Positions 1 through 7,319 of a stretch of DNA of 34,202 nt are shown piece by piece. The notes beneath the pieces are model-generated. The model saw nothing but the letters and a program-made list of their open reading frames with translations. It was not told the origin of the DNA and ran no database searches. Source of the DNA: Oscillospiraceae bacterium (GTDB taxonomy: Bacteria > Bacillota > Clostridia > Oscillospirales > Ruminococcaceae); contig JAGAJF010000113.1 in NCBI GenBank assembly GCA_017829005.1, forward strand, positions 1-34,202. Direction: 5' to 3'. Within the stretch, counting starts at the first letter, position 1, and each line of letters begins with the position of its first letter. The position numbers and the translations under genes were made by a program.

Positions 1-168
1 ATCCTGTCCAGTTTTAAAACCGACTTCGGTTTTAAAGTCTTTTCCTTGACTTCTTTAATACTCTTTGCTTACCTCTCGATAAGCTCGGAATTTCAAGGGT
101 TTCTTTGGTCGTTCATTGTTCAATTTTCAAGGTTCTGAGTTAGCTCTCTCTTTCGAGACAGCTTATTT
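1..168 (-). other. Probable rRNA operon leader, running off the left edge
   Basis: On the minus strand this stretch follows two strong tandem promoters and contains no credible gene. It carries a boxA-like antitermination segment (reverse complement of 121-136, reading AGAACCTTGAAAATTG), which resembles the TTGAAAA motifs found in Firmicutes rRNA leaders and spacers. A perfect 10-bp stem with a 4-nt loop lies at 13-36. I infer that the 16S rRNA gene lies just past position 1. No rRNA sequence itself is visible in the window. Confidence 0.6.
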
Positions 169-197
169 AGTATATCACATTCATTTTAGTTTGTCAA
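169..197 (-). promoter_or_regulatory. Promoter P2, rRNA-type, minus strand
   Basis: TTGACA (reverse complement of 192-197), a 17-nt spacer and TATACT (169-174) point to the left edge. It lies about 130 bp downstream of a second promoter with the same architecture, as in tandem P1/P2 promoters of Firmicutes rRNA operons. Confidence 0.75.
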
Positions 198-298
198 AGA
201 ATATTTTGTATATTCTTTTTGAACCGTTTGTGAATACCAGCCGTAGCTTTTACTTTGTTTTCCCTTTTGGTTTACTCCGTATCACCGACAGCTTTATT

Positions 299-327
299 AT
301 CTTACCATATCCTTTTTCTTTTGTCAA
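299..327 (-). promoter_or_regulatory. Promoter P1, rRNA-type, minus strand
   Basis: TTGACA (reverse complement of 322-327), a 17-nt spacer and TAAGAT (299-304). It is the upstream partner of the promoter at 169-197. It lies between the end of the comEA-like gene and the leader. The span 330-409 between it and that gene shows nothing else. Confidence 0.7.
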
Positions 328-409
328 GCCTTTTTCGACAGGTTTTTTAAGTTTGTTAAATCCGTCTATATACGCCTATATTTAAGCCTGCCCCGTTGTC
401 ACATTTCAC

Positions 410-838
410 CTAAACGCATATCATATCCTTTATATCCTCGAATTTCTTCTCACCGATGCCGCTTACATTCATAATGTCCTCTATACTCTCAAAAGGACAT
501 TGCTCCCTGTATTCAATTATCTTCTCGGCAGTTTTCTCCCCCACGCCCTTGAGCTTCACCAGCTCCTCCGCATCTGCCGTGTTGATGTTTATCATCAGCT
601 TTTCGGAAACGGGCGTATCCGAGATCTCCGAAGCTGCACCGACATCTGTATCGTCAGCGTCCTCCGAAACCGCAGACGTGCCCGTCGTCACGCTCTCCGC
701 CTCGATTATCTCCACCTCGGGTATATCACCCCTCCGCTTCTCGCTGATAAGTCCCCCGACCATCATCACCGCCATCGAAGCAATGAGCAGCACTCCCGCC
801 GCCGTCAATCTGTTAATATCCTTGTCAGAGCCCCTCAT
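410..838 (-). CDS. ComEA-like helix-hairpin-helix DNA-binding protein, membrane anchored
   Basis: This 142-residue protein has one N-terminal membrane segment (about residues 12-31), an acidic Ser/Thr/Glu-rich linker and a C-terminal tandem helix-hairpin-helix domain (about 82-142). The two hairpins are visible as LVKLKGVGEKTAEKIIEYR and IMNVSGIGEKKFEDI. This is the layout of ComEA, the membrane receptor that binds incoming double-stranded DNA during natural transformation. Many Clostridia carry ComEA-like proteins without proven competence, so a general DNA-binding role is also possible. The gene lies 11 nt downstream of recX and is co-oriented with recA and recX, so the three are probably one transcript with a DNA recombination and uptake theme. 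The ribosome binding site is weak, suggesting translational coupling. Confidence 0.8.
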   Translation of the reverse strand: MRGSDKDINRLTAAGVLLIASMAVMMVGGLISEKRRGDIPEVEIIEAESVTTGTSAVSEDADDTDVGAASEISDTPVSEKLMININTADAEELVKLKGVGEKTAEKIIEYREQCPFESIEDIMNVSGIGEKKFEDIKDMICV

Positions 839-849
839 AAAATCACCGC

Positions 850-1485
850 TCAGTCATCAAAATCCAGATCGTAAAGCTCCAGAACCTCTTTTATCTCCCC
901 GAAGGAATACCCCTTTCGGACAAGAGCATTCTTCACCTTCAAAACACCCTTCCTGTCCGTCAGATATCTTTCATATTTCTGCTCCACAAGCTTTTCAAGG
1001 CGCAGGGCAGGCTCGTCCTCCTCAGAGAAATTCTCCATAGCCTCCTCGATTATTTCGGGAGTAAGCCCCCTAAGCCGCATTTCCTGCTTGACACGATATC
1101 GTCCCAGCTTCTTTACCTCAAAAAGCTGCCTGCAAAGCTTTTCCGCATACCGCCTGTCATTGATGACCCCCATCTCCGCCAGACGGTTGCAGACTTCAAA
1201 GCAAATTTCCTCGGAATAATTTTTCTCCAGCTTGTCAAAAAGCTCCCTGTAGGAATGGTCTCTTGATTCCATCAGATACAAAGCCCTCTCACGGGCGCGG
1301 CGCAGGTCATTTTTATAAATGAGCCTGTCCGCCTCCTCCTCGGAAATTTCCATTCCCTTGGAGATCCCGCTCTGACGGATAATATCCGAGTGTATGTAAA
1401 TCTTCATCTCCTGCAATAGACCGCCGCCCGACAGGGTAACGCACATCATACTGCCCTTAAAGGGCGAAATATCCGAAACTGTCAT
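850..1485 (-). CDS. recX: RecX, regulatory protein of RecA
   Basis: This 211-residue protein has the RecX three-helix repeats: RRARERALYLMESRDHSY at about 62-79, the segment with NRLAEMGVINDRRYAEKLCR, and a C-terminal VKNALVRKGYSFGEIKEVL repeat. RecX proteins bind RecA filaments and modulate their growth in recombination and the SOS response. The start ATG shares one base with the recA stop (TGATG, 1483-1487), so translation is coupled to recA. The N-terminal 45 residues form a beta-rich extension before the helical core, as in other Firmicutes RecX. Position directly after recA is the usual arrangement and strongly supports the call. Confidence 0.93.
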   Translation of the reverse strand: MTVSDISPFKGSMMCVTLSGGGLLQEMKIYIHSDIIRQSGISKGMEISEEEADRLIYKNDLRRARERALYLMESRDHSYRELFDKLEKNYSEEICFEVCNRLAEMGVINDRRYAEKLCRQLFEVKKLGRYRVKQEMRLRGLTPEIIEEAMENFSEEDEPALRLEKLVEQKYERYLTDRKGVLKVKNALVRKGYSFGEIKEVLELYDLDFDD

Positions 1486-2711
1486 CAGGTATCAACGGGA
1501 GTAAACTCCTCGTAATCATCATCGGGGTCGATGTCGATATCCACCGCAGCCTTGGGTGATGTCTCGGCAGCACTCTCCTCGGGAACGAATTCCTCAGTGT
1601 CATCACCCGCAGCCGCATTTTCAGCCGCCGCAGCCTTCTCAGCTTCCTTCTTGCTCTTCTTTGACGCCATAACAATGCTGTCCCTGTTTTCCTTTATCTT
1701 GTCCTCGACCTCTTTCATAATTTCGGGATTGGAGCGCAGGAATTCCTTCGCATTTTCACGTCCTTGACCGATCTTCTGACCGTTATAGGAGAACCATGCG
1801 CCGCTCTTTTTGATAATGTCAAGGTCTGTGGCAAGATCGCACACCTCGCCCACTCTGTCAATGCCCTTGCCGAAAATAAGGTCAAATTCGCACTCCTTAA
1901 ACGGGGGCGATACCTTGTTTTTGACCACCTTGCACTTAGTCCTTGCGCCGATAGGCTCGGAGCCCACCTTGATAGTCTCGCCCTTTCTTACCTCAATACG
2001 AACTGAGCTGTAGAATTTAAGCGCACGTCCGCCGGGAGTGGTCTCGGGATTTCCGTACATAACGCCGATTTTCTCACGGACCTGATTGATGAAAATAGCA
2101 ACGCAGTTTGACTTGGAAATTACGGAAGTAAGCTTTCTCATAGCCTGAGACATAAGACGAGCCAGCAGACCCACGTGATTTTCGCCCATCTCGCCCTCGA
2201 TCTCGGACTTTGTTACCATAGCCGCAACCGAGTCAAGAACTATGCAGTCAATTGCACCCGAGCGCACAAGAGCCTCGGCAATTTCAAGAGCCTGCTCGCC
2301 GCTGTCGGGCTGGGAAACCAACAGATTATCAATGTCAACACCAAGAGCCTGAGCATAAACAGGATCAAGAGCGTGCTCAACGTCAATGAAAGCCACCTCG
2401 CCGCCCAACTTCTGAGCCTGAGCCACAACGTGGAGCGCAACGGTAGTCTTACCGGAGCTTTCGGGACCGTATATCTCAACAATTCGTCCTCTGGGAACGC
2501 CGCCGATTCCGAGAGCCATATCCAGTGTCATAGAGCCTGTGGAGATAGCGTCCACATTGAAATCGGGGGTCTTGCCCAGCTTCATGACCGCACCCTTGCC
2601 GTACTGTTTTTCTATGTGAGCGATGGCAGCGTCAAGAGCCTTTTTCTTCTCCTCCGCCGTAGCAAGCTTAACGGGAGCCTGCTTGACCGCCGCCTTTTTC
2701 TTTTCAGCCAT
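1485..2711 (-). CDS. recA: RecA, homologous recombination protein
   Basis: RecA forms ATP-dependent filaments on single-stranded DNA, catalyses strand exchange and activates LexA cleavage. The protein shows Walker A GPESSGKT at residues 82-89 and the Walker B-type segment [10 protein letters not shown], followed by the L1/L2 region with [16 protein letters not shown] and [13 protein letters not shown]. At 408 residues it is longer than a typical RecA (about 350). The excess is a Lys/Ala/Glu and then very acidic C-terminal tail from about residue 350, plus a Lys/Ala-rich N-terminal extension of about 20 residues. AGGAGG sits 9 nt before the ATG. A promoter lies at 2746-2773. I found no obvious Bacillus-type SOS box near it. 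The gene leads the recA-recX-comEA operon. Confidence 0.98.
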   Translation of the reverse strand: MAEKKKAAVKQAPVKLATAEEKKKALDAAIAHIEKQYGKGAVMKLGKTPDFNVDAISTGSMTLDMALGIGGVPRGRIVEIYGPESSGKTTVALHVVAQAQKLGGEVAFIDVEHALDPVYAQALGVDIDNLLVSQPDSGEQALEIAEALVRSGAIDCIVLDSVAAMVTKSEIEGEMGENHVGLLARLMSQAMRKLTSVISKSNCVAIFINQVREKIGVMYGNPETTPGGRALKFYSSVRIEVRKGETIKVGSEPIGARTKCKVVKNKVSPPFKECEFDLIFGKGIDRVGEVCDLATDLDIIKKSGAWFSYNGQKIGQGRENAKEFLRSNPEIMKEVEDKIKENRDSIVMASKKSKKEAEKAAAAENAAAGDDTEEFVPEESAAETSPKAAVDIDIDPDDDYEEFTPVDT

Positions 2712-2745
2712 AATAAAAATCCTCCTCTGAATAAGTCATATTATA

Positions 2746-2773
2746 ATTATACCATATGTGCCGCAAAAATCAA
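2746..2773 (-). promoter_or_regulatory. recA promoter
   Basis: TTGATT (reverse complement of 2768-2773), a 16-nt spacer and TATAAT (2746-2751), 34 nt before the recA start. The -10 is perfect and the -35 has two mismatches. Confidence 0.65.
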
Positions 2774-2847
2774 GACCAAATAAGTCTTATGTTTATTTTC
2801 AAATATATTATAACATTACAACTGTGTAAAAATCGTAACAGCAAATA

Positions 2848-2888
2848 ATACTATAAGTATAAATTAGCAGAAGTTATACTTATAGTAT
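2848..2888. terminator. 15-bp perfect AT-rich inverted repeat, possible terminator
   Basis: ATACTATAAGTATAA (2848-2862) is perfectly complementary to 2874-2888 around an 11-nt loop. It lies 43 nt past the stop of the minus-strand gene at 2932-3216. The following minus-strand bases are AT-rich but lack a clear U-run, so terminator function is uncertain. It could also be an operator-like dyad or part of an acquired cassette. Confidence 0.45.
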
Positions 2889-2931
2889 ATGATATATGTT
2901 TCATCATACACCTGCCCTATAAATTGGAATT

Positions 2932-3216
2932 TTACTTACTTTTTCTTTGTACTATCCAGTCACTTTTTTCATCTTCAGCTTCTGCATATTCACCATAATC
3001 CAATTGTGCTAAATCGGTCATAGTTACATCTATTTCTAAAATATCAGCTAAAGATACTATTCTTGCATCACTCTCTATATGTTGTCCACCACAAAGAAAT
3101 TGCCAATAACCATCTTCATCATGAGAAACATACAATATTGGTTTATTCTCGTTCAGAACATGACAACAAGTAAAGCAAGCAGTGTTTGGAGAATCTTCAA
3201 ACGGAAAATTATTCAT
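2932..3216 (-). CDS. Small conserved hypothetical protein with HDEDG-WQFLCG motif
   Basis: This is a 94-residue soluble acidic protein. It shows an N-terminal cysteine cluster (CFTCCH, about residues 15-20), then the motif SHDEDGYWQFLCGG, then SLADILEIDVTMTDLAQLDYG. I recall similar short proteins with a HDEDG.WQFLC core and a trailing 'D..L..LADLP' segment in many bacterial genomes, annotated only as hypothetical. They could act as immunity or partner proteins, but that is speculation. AGGAGG lies 8 nt before the ATG (3214-3216). The gene is distinctly more AT-rich than recA and the capA-like gene beside it and is followed by a 15-bp inverted repeat, which suggests it was acquired. It may be co-transcribed with the capA-like gene 70 nt upstream. 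Confidence 0.7.
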   Translation of the reverse strand: MNNFPFEDSPNTACFTCCHVLNENKPILYVSHDEDGYWQFLCGGQHIESDARIVSLADILEIDVTMTDLAQLDYGEYAEAEDEKSDWIVQRKSK

Positions 3217-3286
3217 AATACGCCTCCTACAAATTCCGATTTGTAAACCCGTTTAAAGCAACCGCCCAACGGCAAATCTTTATAAT

Positions 3287-4501
3287 TTATTCTTTATAAA
3301 ATTCCAAAAGCCCCTTGCTCTCCAGATACTCCATAATATAATCATAGTCAAACTTAGACATACTCCTCACCCCGTGAGCATTTGCCATTTCGGGAGTGTA
3401 ATCGGACAGCTTGTAAAGGCGAACATTGCTGTAATTCCCGTCATAGTGTGTAACAATGGGAATAAACTCCGTATCGCAGATAACATTTGCTTTGCCCTCT
3501 TCAACAGTAACGCCGAAATTCAGCACACCGCCGATAAGATTAGTGCCCACCGACTGAGCGGAGATAAAATTACCCAGGGAATATGCGCAAAGGGTCTGTC
3601 CACCGTCGGAGGTCTCTATCATCTCTATCTCCCTGAGAACGTGAGGGTGGTTGCCAATGATAACATCTGCTCCCGCCTCGGCAAATTCAGATGCAGCCAC
3701 TCGCTGGTAATCCTCCACCACCCCGCTGTTTTCCGTTCCCCAGTGAAGGGAGACCACGCATATGTCGGATATCTCGTCAGCCGCTTTTATTTCTTTAATT
3801 ATAGTATCCTTGTCAAATCTGCCTATCTGCAGCTGTGTGTCCTCAGGAAGGCTAAGCCCGTTAAGGCTCTCGGTGTAGCAGAGAAATGCCACTTTCACCC
3901 CGTCCTTTTCCACAATGCGTATATTCTCCCTGTCCTCTTGGTCACGGTATGCCCCCACACGTACCATACCCCTCCCATCGTAATAATCAAGGCAGGCGGA
4001 AAGCCCCTTAACGCCCTTGTCAAGAGTGTGGTTGTTTGCAATGGTGAATACATCTACCCCAAGCTGTGCCATATGATCGCCCAGCGCCACAGGACTGTTG
4101 AAGCAGGGATATGTGGACGGCTCAAAAATATCGTTGCAGATAAGCGTTTCCTGATTTAAAACGGTAATGTCCGCCTTGTCAAGCAGGTCAGCCGCTCCCG
4201 CATAGGCATATTCGAAATCATAGCCATTCCCCCGGGCACGCCTTGACGCCTGCTTGTAAATGGAGGAGTGGATAAGATTGTCACCCAGAGCCGTGAATGT
4301 GACAGTTTTTGCCACAACAGGCGGCTCGGTGACGATGGTGGTAGTTTCCGTTGTTTCCACGGTGGTGACGGTGGTAACAGCTGTGACCGCCTCTGTGTCC
4401 GTCACCTCGGACACCGCCGCAGGAACAGCTTCCTCGGAAACAACTGTGCAGGAGCATAAAACAAACGCCGAAACGACCGCCGCAAAAATCCGATTTTTCA
4501 T
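3287..4501 (-). CDS. CapA-family (PGA_cap) metallophosphatase-like lipoprotein
   Basis: This 404-residue protein begins with a lipoprotein signal peptide (lipobox LCSC at residues 15-18) and a Thr/Val/Glu-rich linker (about 30-65). The CapA-type metallophosphoesterase fold follows: GDNLIHSS (73-80), FTIANNHTLDKG, VSLHWGTE, IIGNHPHVL and YSLGNFI. CapA-like proteins take part in poly-gamma-glutamate or capsule export and surface polymer metabolism. The substrate cannot be told here, and there are no capB or capC genes nearby. The true start is the ATG at 4499-4501 with GGGGG 7 nt upstream. An in-frame TTG farther upstream falls inside the -35 element of the promoter and cannot be the start. It is probably a stand-alone gene or one with the small gene at 2932. 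Confidence 0.88.
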   Translation of the reverse strand: MKNRIFAAVVSAFVLCSCTVVSEEAVPAAVSEVTDTEAVTAVTTVTTVETTETTTIVTEPPVVAKTVTFTALGDNLIHSSIYKQASRRARGNGYDFEYAYAGAADLLDKADITVLNQETLICNDIFEPSTYPCFNSPVALGDHMAQLGVDVFTIANNHTLDKGVKGLSACLDYYDGRGMVRVGAYRDQEDRENIRIVEKDGVKVAFLCYTESLNGLSLPEDTQLQIGRFDKDTIIKEIKAADEISDICVVSLHWGTENSGVVEDYQRVAASEFAEAGADVIIGNHPHVLREIEMIETSDGGQTLCAYSLGNFISAQSVGTNLIGGVLNFGVTVEEGKANVICDTEFIPIVTHYDGNYSNVRLYKLSDYTPEMANAHGVRSMSKFDYDYIMEYLESKGLLEFYKE

Positions 4502-4577
4502 AATGATACCCCCATACTTCAAAGCTGTGAGCAAGCCCTTTTCAAAAATTAGTATTATGTACATGTAAATTTTTTTA

Positions 4578-4606
4578 ATTATACCCCATACAGATAAATT
4601 TGTCAA
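4578..4606 (-). promoter_or_regulatory. Consensus promoter of the capA-like gene
   Basis: TTGACA (reverse complement of 4601-4606), a 17-nt spacer and TATAAT (4578-4583), a perfect sigma-A-type promoter. It decides the start of the capA-like gene, because the longer in-frame start overlaps the -35. Confidence 0.88.
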
Positions 4607-4644
4607 ATAATTTCACAAAATGCAGAAAATATTCCGGAAAGCCC

Positions 4645-4673
4645 TTGACAAACAAAAAATCACGTGATATAAT
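4645..4673 (+). promoter_or_regulatory. Consensus promoter of the tetR-family gene
   Basis: TTGACA (4645-4650), a 17-nt spacer and TATAAT (4668-4673). The -10 overlaps a 15-nt dyad at 4671-4685, a layout suited to autorepression. It is divergent from the capA-like promoter, with only 38 bp between the two -35 boxes. Confidence 0.88.
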
Positions 4674-4685
4674 AACAGTGTTATT
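4671..4685. promoter_or_regulatory. Putative TetR-family operator, copy 1
   Basis: AATAACA-G-TGTTATT is a perfect 15-nt palindrome that overlaps the -10 of the tetR promoter. A version differing at two positions lies at 5334-5348 before the next gene. The sharing of the site by both promoters is what suggests it is the operator. Confidence 0.6.
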
Positions 4686-4705
4686 TAAATTGAGGAGCAA
4701 TTACA

Positions 4706-5296
4706 ATGACCAAAAGAAAGGGAGCCGTTTCCGAGGAAACAAAGGAAGCCATATTGTCGGCGGCTGCAGAGGAGTTTTATGAATACGGTTATGAAAAAGC
4801 CTCCCTCAGGCACATATGCAGCAGTGCGGGAGTTACCACAGGCGCGGTCTATTGCTTTTTTGAAAATAAGGAAGACCTGCTTTCCAATGTGATGATGCCC
4901 ATATTCAATGTGGTTCGCTCCATATCCATAAACTATGACAAGGTACTGTGCGATGATTATACCGCCTTTGAGGAGTTTCAAAAATTCTTTTCCGCCAACA
5001 GAAAGCTTTATCATATCCTCTATTCTAATATGAACAACCCCGTAATAGCAGGATATATAAAATCCTTAACCGAGGAGTTCACCCATCAGATAACAGATAT
5101 GGCGCATAAGGCACTGCCCGAGAACAAGGAGCCGCCGAAGGAGCTTGACGACTACATCAGCAGATGCCTTGCGCATATAATGGTCTATTCCATAATAAAG
5201 ATAATAGCCGAGGAACCCGACGACCAAATTGTCACACAGCGCCTTATAACCACCGTCAGGGTCTGCAAAAACGGCATATTATCACTCTTAAAATAA
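4706..5296 (+). CDS. TetR/AcrR-family transcriptional regulator
   Basis: This 196-residue protein has the TetR N-terminal helix-turn-helix domain: KEAILSAAAEEFYEYGYEKASLRHI (split across residues 12-36) followed by SSAGVTTGAVYCFFENKEDLL, the usual recognition helix region. The C-terminal all-helical ligand and dimer domain is not recognisable to a ligand class. GAGGAG lies 8 nt before the ATG. It is transcribed from a perfect promoter whose -10 carries a dyad, and the same dyad precedes the downstream membrane protein gene. I infer an autoregulated repressor that controls its neighbour. A weak hairpin with a U-run (5301-5322) follows the stop. Confidence 0.9.
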   Translation: MTKRKGAVSEETKEAILSAAAEEFYEYGYEKASLRHICSSAGVTTGAVYCFFENKEDLLSNVMMPIFNVVRSISINYDKVLCDDYTAFEEFQKFFSANRKLYHILYSNMNNPVIAGYIKSLTEEFTHQITDMAHKALPENKEPPKELDDYISRCLAHIMVYSIIKIIAEEPDDQIVTQRLITTVRVCKNGILSLLK

Positions 5297-5298
5297 AA

Positions 5299-5327
5299 TT
5301 GAGCCTTAAAAAGCTCTTTTTTAATAA
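5299..5327 (+). promoter_or_regulatory. Weak candidate promoter and terminator-like hairpin before the membrane protein gene
   Basis: GAGC-loop-GCTC followed by TTTTTT (5301-5322) looks like a weak terminator for the tetR gene. The same stretch contains TTGAGC (5299-5304), a 17-nt spacer and TAATAA (5322-5327), a poor promoter match that would place the dyad at 5334-5348 at the start of the transcript. Both readings are tentative. Confidence 0.35.
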
Positions 5328-5333
5328 CAAATA

Positions 5334-5348
5334 AGTAACAATGTTATT
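5334..5348. promoter_or_regulatory. Putative TetR-family operator, copy 2
   Basis: AGTAACAATGTTATT, 13 of 15 bases identical to the palindrome at 4671-4685, with the flanking TTTAAA also shared. It lies 25 nt before the membrane protein start. Confidence 0.55.
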
Positions 5349-5372
5349 TAAAATGCTATGGAGGTAATCAGA

Positions 5373-5837
5373 ATGAAAAAGTCCGATTTAAACGCACTGC
5401 CCAAGTCTATCCGCAAAAAGTACAACCTGACAAACGGGGTAAGAACAGTCACCCTGTTTCTCGGCTGGATGATCGCATTGCTGCTGTTTATCTATTCGCT
5501 GGGAAGCGGACAGAAGGGATTTTCCAATATCATTTTTGCGCCCATTTTCGGCGGAGGCTTTATCCACGGCTTGTTCCATGCAGAGTTTGTGTTTAAAAAT
5601 GCTTTCAAAAAGCTGGGGCTAATAATAGGATTTTTTGTAAGCGGTGTTATCTTTACCATAGCCGCCTACTCGGGCTTTATTTTCATTATCATTGATACGG
5701 TGCTGTTTATCAAGAAAAAGCCCCTTATCTATCCCTTTGAGGACAAGCATTTTCTTGTGGTGGAGGATCTTGCGGAGCTTATCAGACAGGAAGGCGGAGT
5801 CGCATACGAATACGACCTTCCCGAAGATTTTAATTGA
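5373..5837 (+). CDS. Small membrane protein of unknown function, probably TetR-regulated
   Basis: This 154-residue protein has a basic N-terminus and three to four hydrophobic segments (about 25-45, 50-65, 80-110), with a soluble acidic C-terminal tail (FLVVEDLAELIRQEGGVAYEYD). I do not recognise a family. GGAGG lies 8 nt before the ATG at 5373. An in-frame ATG at 5358 is upstream of that ribosome binding site and was rejected. A copy of the tetR operator dyad sits just upstream, so it is the likely target of the adjacent regulator. It might protect the membrane or take part in efflux, but nothing in the sequence shows this. It is followed by a bidirectional terminator shared with the convergent transporter gene. 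Confidence 0.8.
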   Translation: MKKSDLNALPKSIRKKYNLTNGVRTVTLFLGWMIALLLFIYSLGSGQKGFSNIIFAPIFGGGFIHGLFHAEFVFKNAFKKLGLIIGFFVSGVIFTIAAYSGFIFIIIDTVLFIKKKPLIYPFEDKHFLVVEDLAELIRQEGGVAYEYDLPEDFN

Positions 5838-5853
5838 TCGAATAATAAATTAC

Positions 5854-5895
5854 GGGGCAGCTTATCACAAAAGATAGGCTGCCCCCAACTGTTTT
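5854..5895. terminator. Bidirectional terminator between convergent genes
   Basis: GGGGCAGC (5854-5861) pairs with GCTGCCCC (5878-5885), with a further inner TATC/GATA pairing. It is followed on the plus strand by a short T-run (5892-5896). It separates the membrane protein gene from the convergent cation transporter gene. Confidence 0.75.
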
Positions 5896-7064
5896 TACTC
5901 CGCAAAATCCCTGTCAATGGTAATGACCACCCTTGCACCCTCGCCGTAATTATCACGTGCAAAGCGGTCAAACTCGCCTCTGATGTCATCTTCCCCCGCC
6001 TTGCAGTCATAAGGTACCACCACATCAAATATCAGCGTGGGACTGCTTCCCGCCAGCATTCTGAAATCGTGGATATTAAGTCCGCCGTAAACGCCCTTTG
6101 CAAACTCCTTCAAAGCGTCTCGTATCGCCATAGCCTCCTTGTTGTTGATGTCAAGTGGATCCATATGTATGGTCATCATAATACCAAGCCTGTCGTGTAT
6201 GTCCCGTTCTATCTCGTCCACAAGCTCGTGGATATCCGCAAATTTCTCCTCGCTGCTTGCCTCTGCGTGACAGCTTGCTATCATCTTGCCGGGACCGTAG
6301 TTATGCACCACAAGGTCGTGTATGCCGAGGATACGCTTGTCTGCCATAACTATCTCTTTTATCTCATTAACAAGCTCCTTGTCCGCAGGCTTGCCAAGAA
6401 GATCGTCCACCGTGTCACGAACAATGCCGAAGCCTGCCCTGATAATGAATATTGACACCGCAATACCCATAAGTCCGTCAATGGGAAGTGTGGTGAAAAG
6501 GGAAGCCGTAAGACCGATAAGAGCCGCAGCCGTTGCAATAACATCATTCCTGCTGTCCTGAGCGGTTGCAAGCATAACCGAGGAATTTATCCTCCTGCCA
6601 AGCTTGCCGTTAAATGCGGACATCCACAGCTTCAAAAGGATAGAAGCCACAAGGGACACCACCGAAGCAGCGCCGAATGTTACCTCCAAAGGCTCTACAA
6701 GCCTTTCCGCCGAGGATTTCAGAAGCTCGAAGCCCATGAGAAAGATCACCGCCGCAATAATAAGTGAGGTGAGATATTCCACCCTGCCGTGACCGAAGGG
6801 GTGATCCTTGTCCGCAGGCTTAGCCGCCATTTTGTAGCCAATGAGCGTAACAATGCAGCTTGCGCTGTCGGAAAGGTTGTTGAATGCGTCGGAGATAACT
6901 GAAATGGAACCCGAAAAGGTTCCTATTATGTACTTGACGGTAAAGAGCAGAATATTGCAGGCAATTCCCACGCCGCTGCTGAGAACTCCGTACCGCTCCC
7001 TTACCTTTATATCGTTAACATTGTCCTTGTCTCTGATAAAAAGCTTAACTAAAAAATCGGTCAT
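5895..7064 (-). CDS. Cation diffusion facilitator (CDF) metal efflux transporter
   Basis: This 389-residue inner-membrane antiporter has the CDF core of six membrane segments (about 30-215), the signature DHPFGHGRVEYL (87-98) and a C-terminal ZT-dimer metal-sensing domain (about 225-310). A further C-terminal extension of about 75 residues follows. The membrane metal site reads N62-x3-D66 in TM2 and D170-x3-D174 in TM5. It lacks the histidine typical of zinc CDFs, which by family knowledge favours manganese, but this is an inference. The ATG at 7062-7064 has AAAGGTGG upstream. A GTG three codons earlier overlaps that site and was rejected. Its promoter overlaps a 10-bp dyad (7122-7146), suggesting metal-responsive repression. 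Confidence 0.92.
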   Translation of the reverse strand: MTDFLVKLFIRDKDNVNDIKVRERYGVLSSGVGIACNILLFTVKYIIGTFSGSISVISDAFNNLSDSASCIVTLIGYKMAAKPADKDHPFGHGRVEYLTSLIIAAVIFLMGFELLKSSAERLVEPLEVTFGAASVVSLVASILLKLWMSAFNGKLGRRINSSVMLATAQDSRNDVIATAAALIGLTASLFTTLPIDGLMGIAVSIFIIRAGFGIVRDTVDDLLGKPADKELVNEIKEIVMADKRILGIHDLVVHNYGPGKMIASCHAEASSEEKFADIHELVDEIERDIHDRLGIMMTIHMDPLDINNKEAMAIRDALKEFAKGVYGGLNIHDFRMLAGSSPTLIFDVVVPYDCKAGEDDIRGEFDRFARDNYGEGARVVITIDRDFAE

Positions 7065-7121
7065 AAAAACCACCTTTCTTTTATATATGACCTGCTTGCA
7101 GGAAATTCTTTCATATCCTAC

Positions 7122-7146
7122 ATAATATTACCACAAGTAATATTAT
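7122..7146. promoter_or_regulatory. Operator-like dyad at the CDF promoter
   Basis: ATAATATTAC-CACAA-GTAATATTAT is a perfect 10-bp inverted repeat with a 5-nt spacer. It covers most of the spacer and the -10 of the CDF promoter, the position expected for a repressor site. The cognate regulator is not evident in the window. Confidence 0.5.
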
Positions 7147-7153
7147 TTTGCAA
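7125..7153 (-). promoter_or_regulatory. Promoter of the CDF transporter gene
   Basis: TTGCAA (reverse complement of 7148-7153), a 17-nt spacer and TAATAT (7125-7130), lying within the dyad at 7122-7146. Confidence 0.55.
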
Positions 7154-7217
7154 TAACCCTCCAAAAAATTTTACGCTCTGTAACAAATAACAAAACGGTT
7201 AAATTTGAAAAAAACTG

Positions 7218-7246
7218 TTGTAGTAAAAAAAAATATATGCTATAAT
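7218..7246 (+). promoter_or_regulatory. mreB promoter
   Basis: TTGTAG (7218-7223), a 17-nt spacer and a perfect TATAAT (7241-7246). Transcription should start near 7253, giving a leader of about 65 nt to the mreB start at 7320. This also argues against an in-frame ATG at 7257. Confidence 0.7.
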
Positions 7247-7319
7247 AAGATATATAATGCGAAAAATATCCCCAAAAGACAAAGACAAGTCGGGAGATCA
7301 TAAAAAGGAGAAAAGAACA

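Noticed and set aside
116-385. 89-codon open frame on the plus strand
   Set aside because: It is antisense to two consensus promoters and the rRNA-type leader, has no ribosome binding site and shows no recognisable protein features.
2175-2783. 202-codon open frame antisense to recA
   Set aside because: It is a shadow of the conserved recA coding strand and covers the recA promoter.
3374-4159. 261-codon open frame antisense to the capA-like gene
   Set aside because: The opposite strand carries clear CapA motifs and a signal peptide. This frame has neither promoter nor ribosome binding site.
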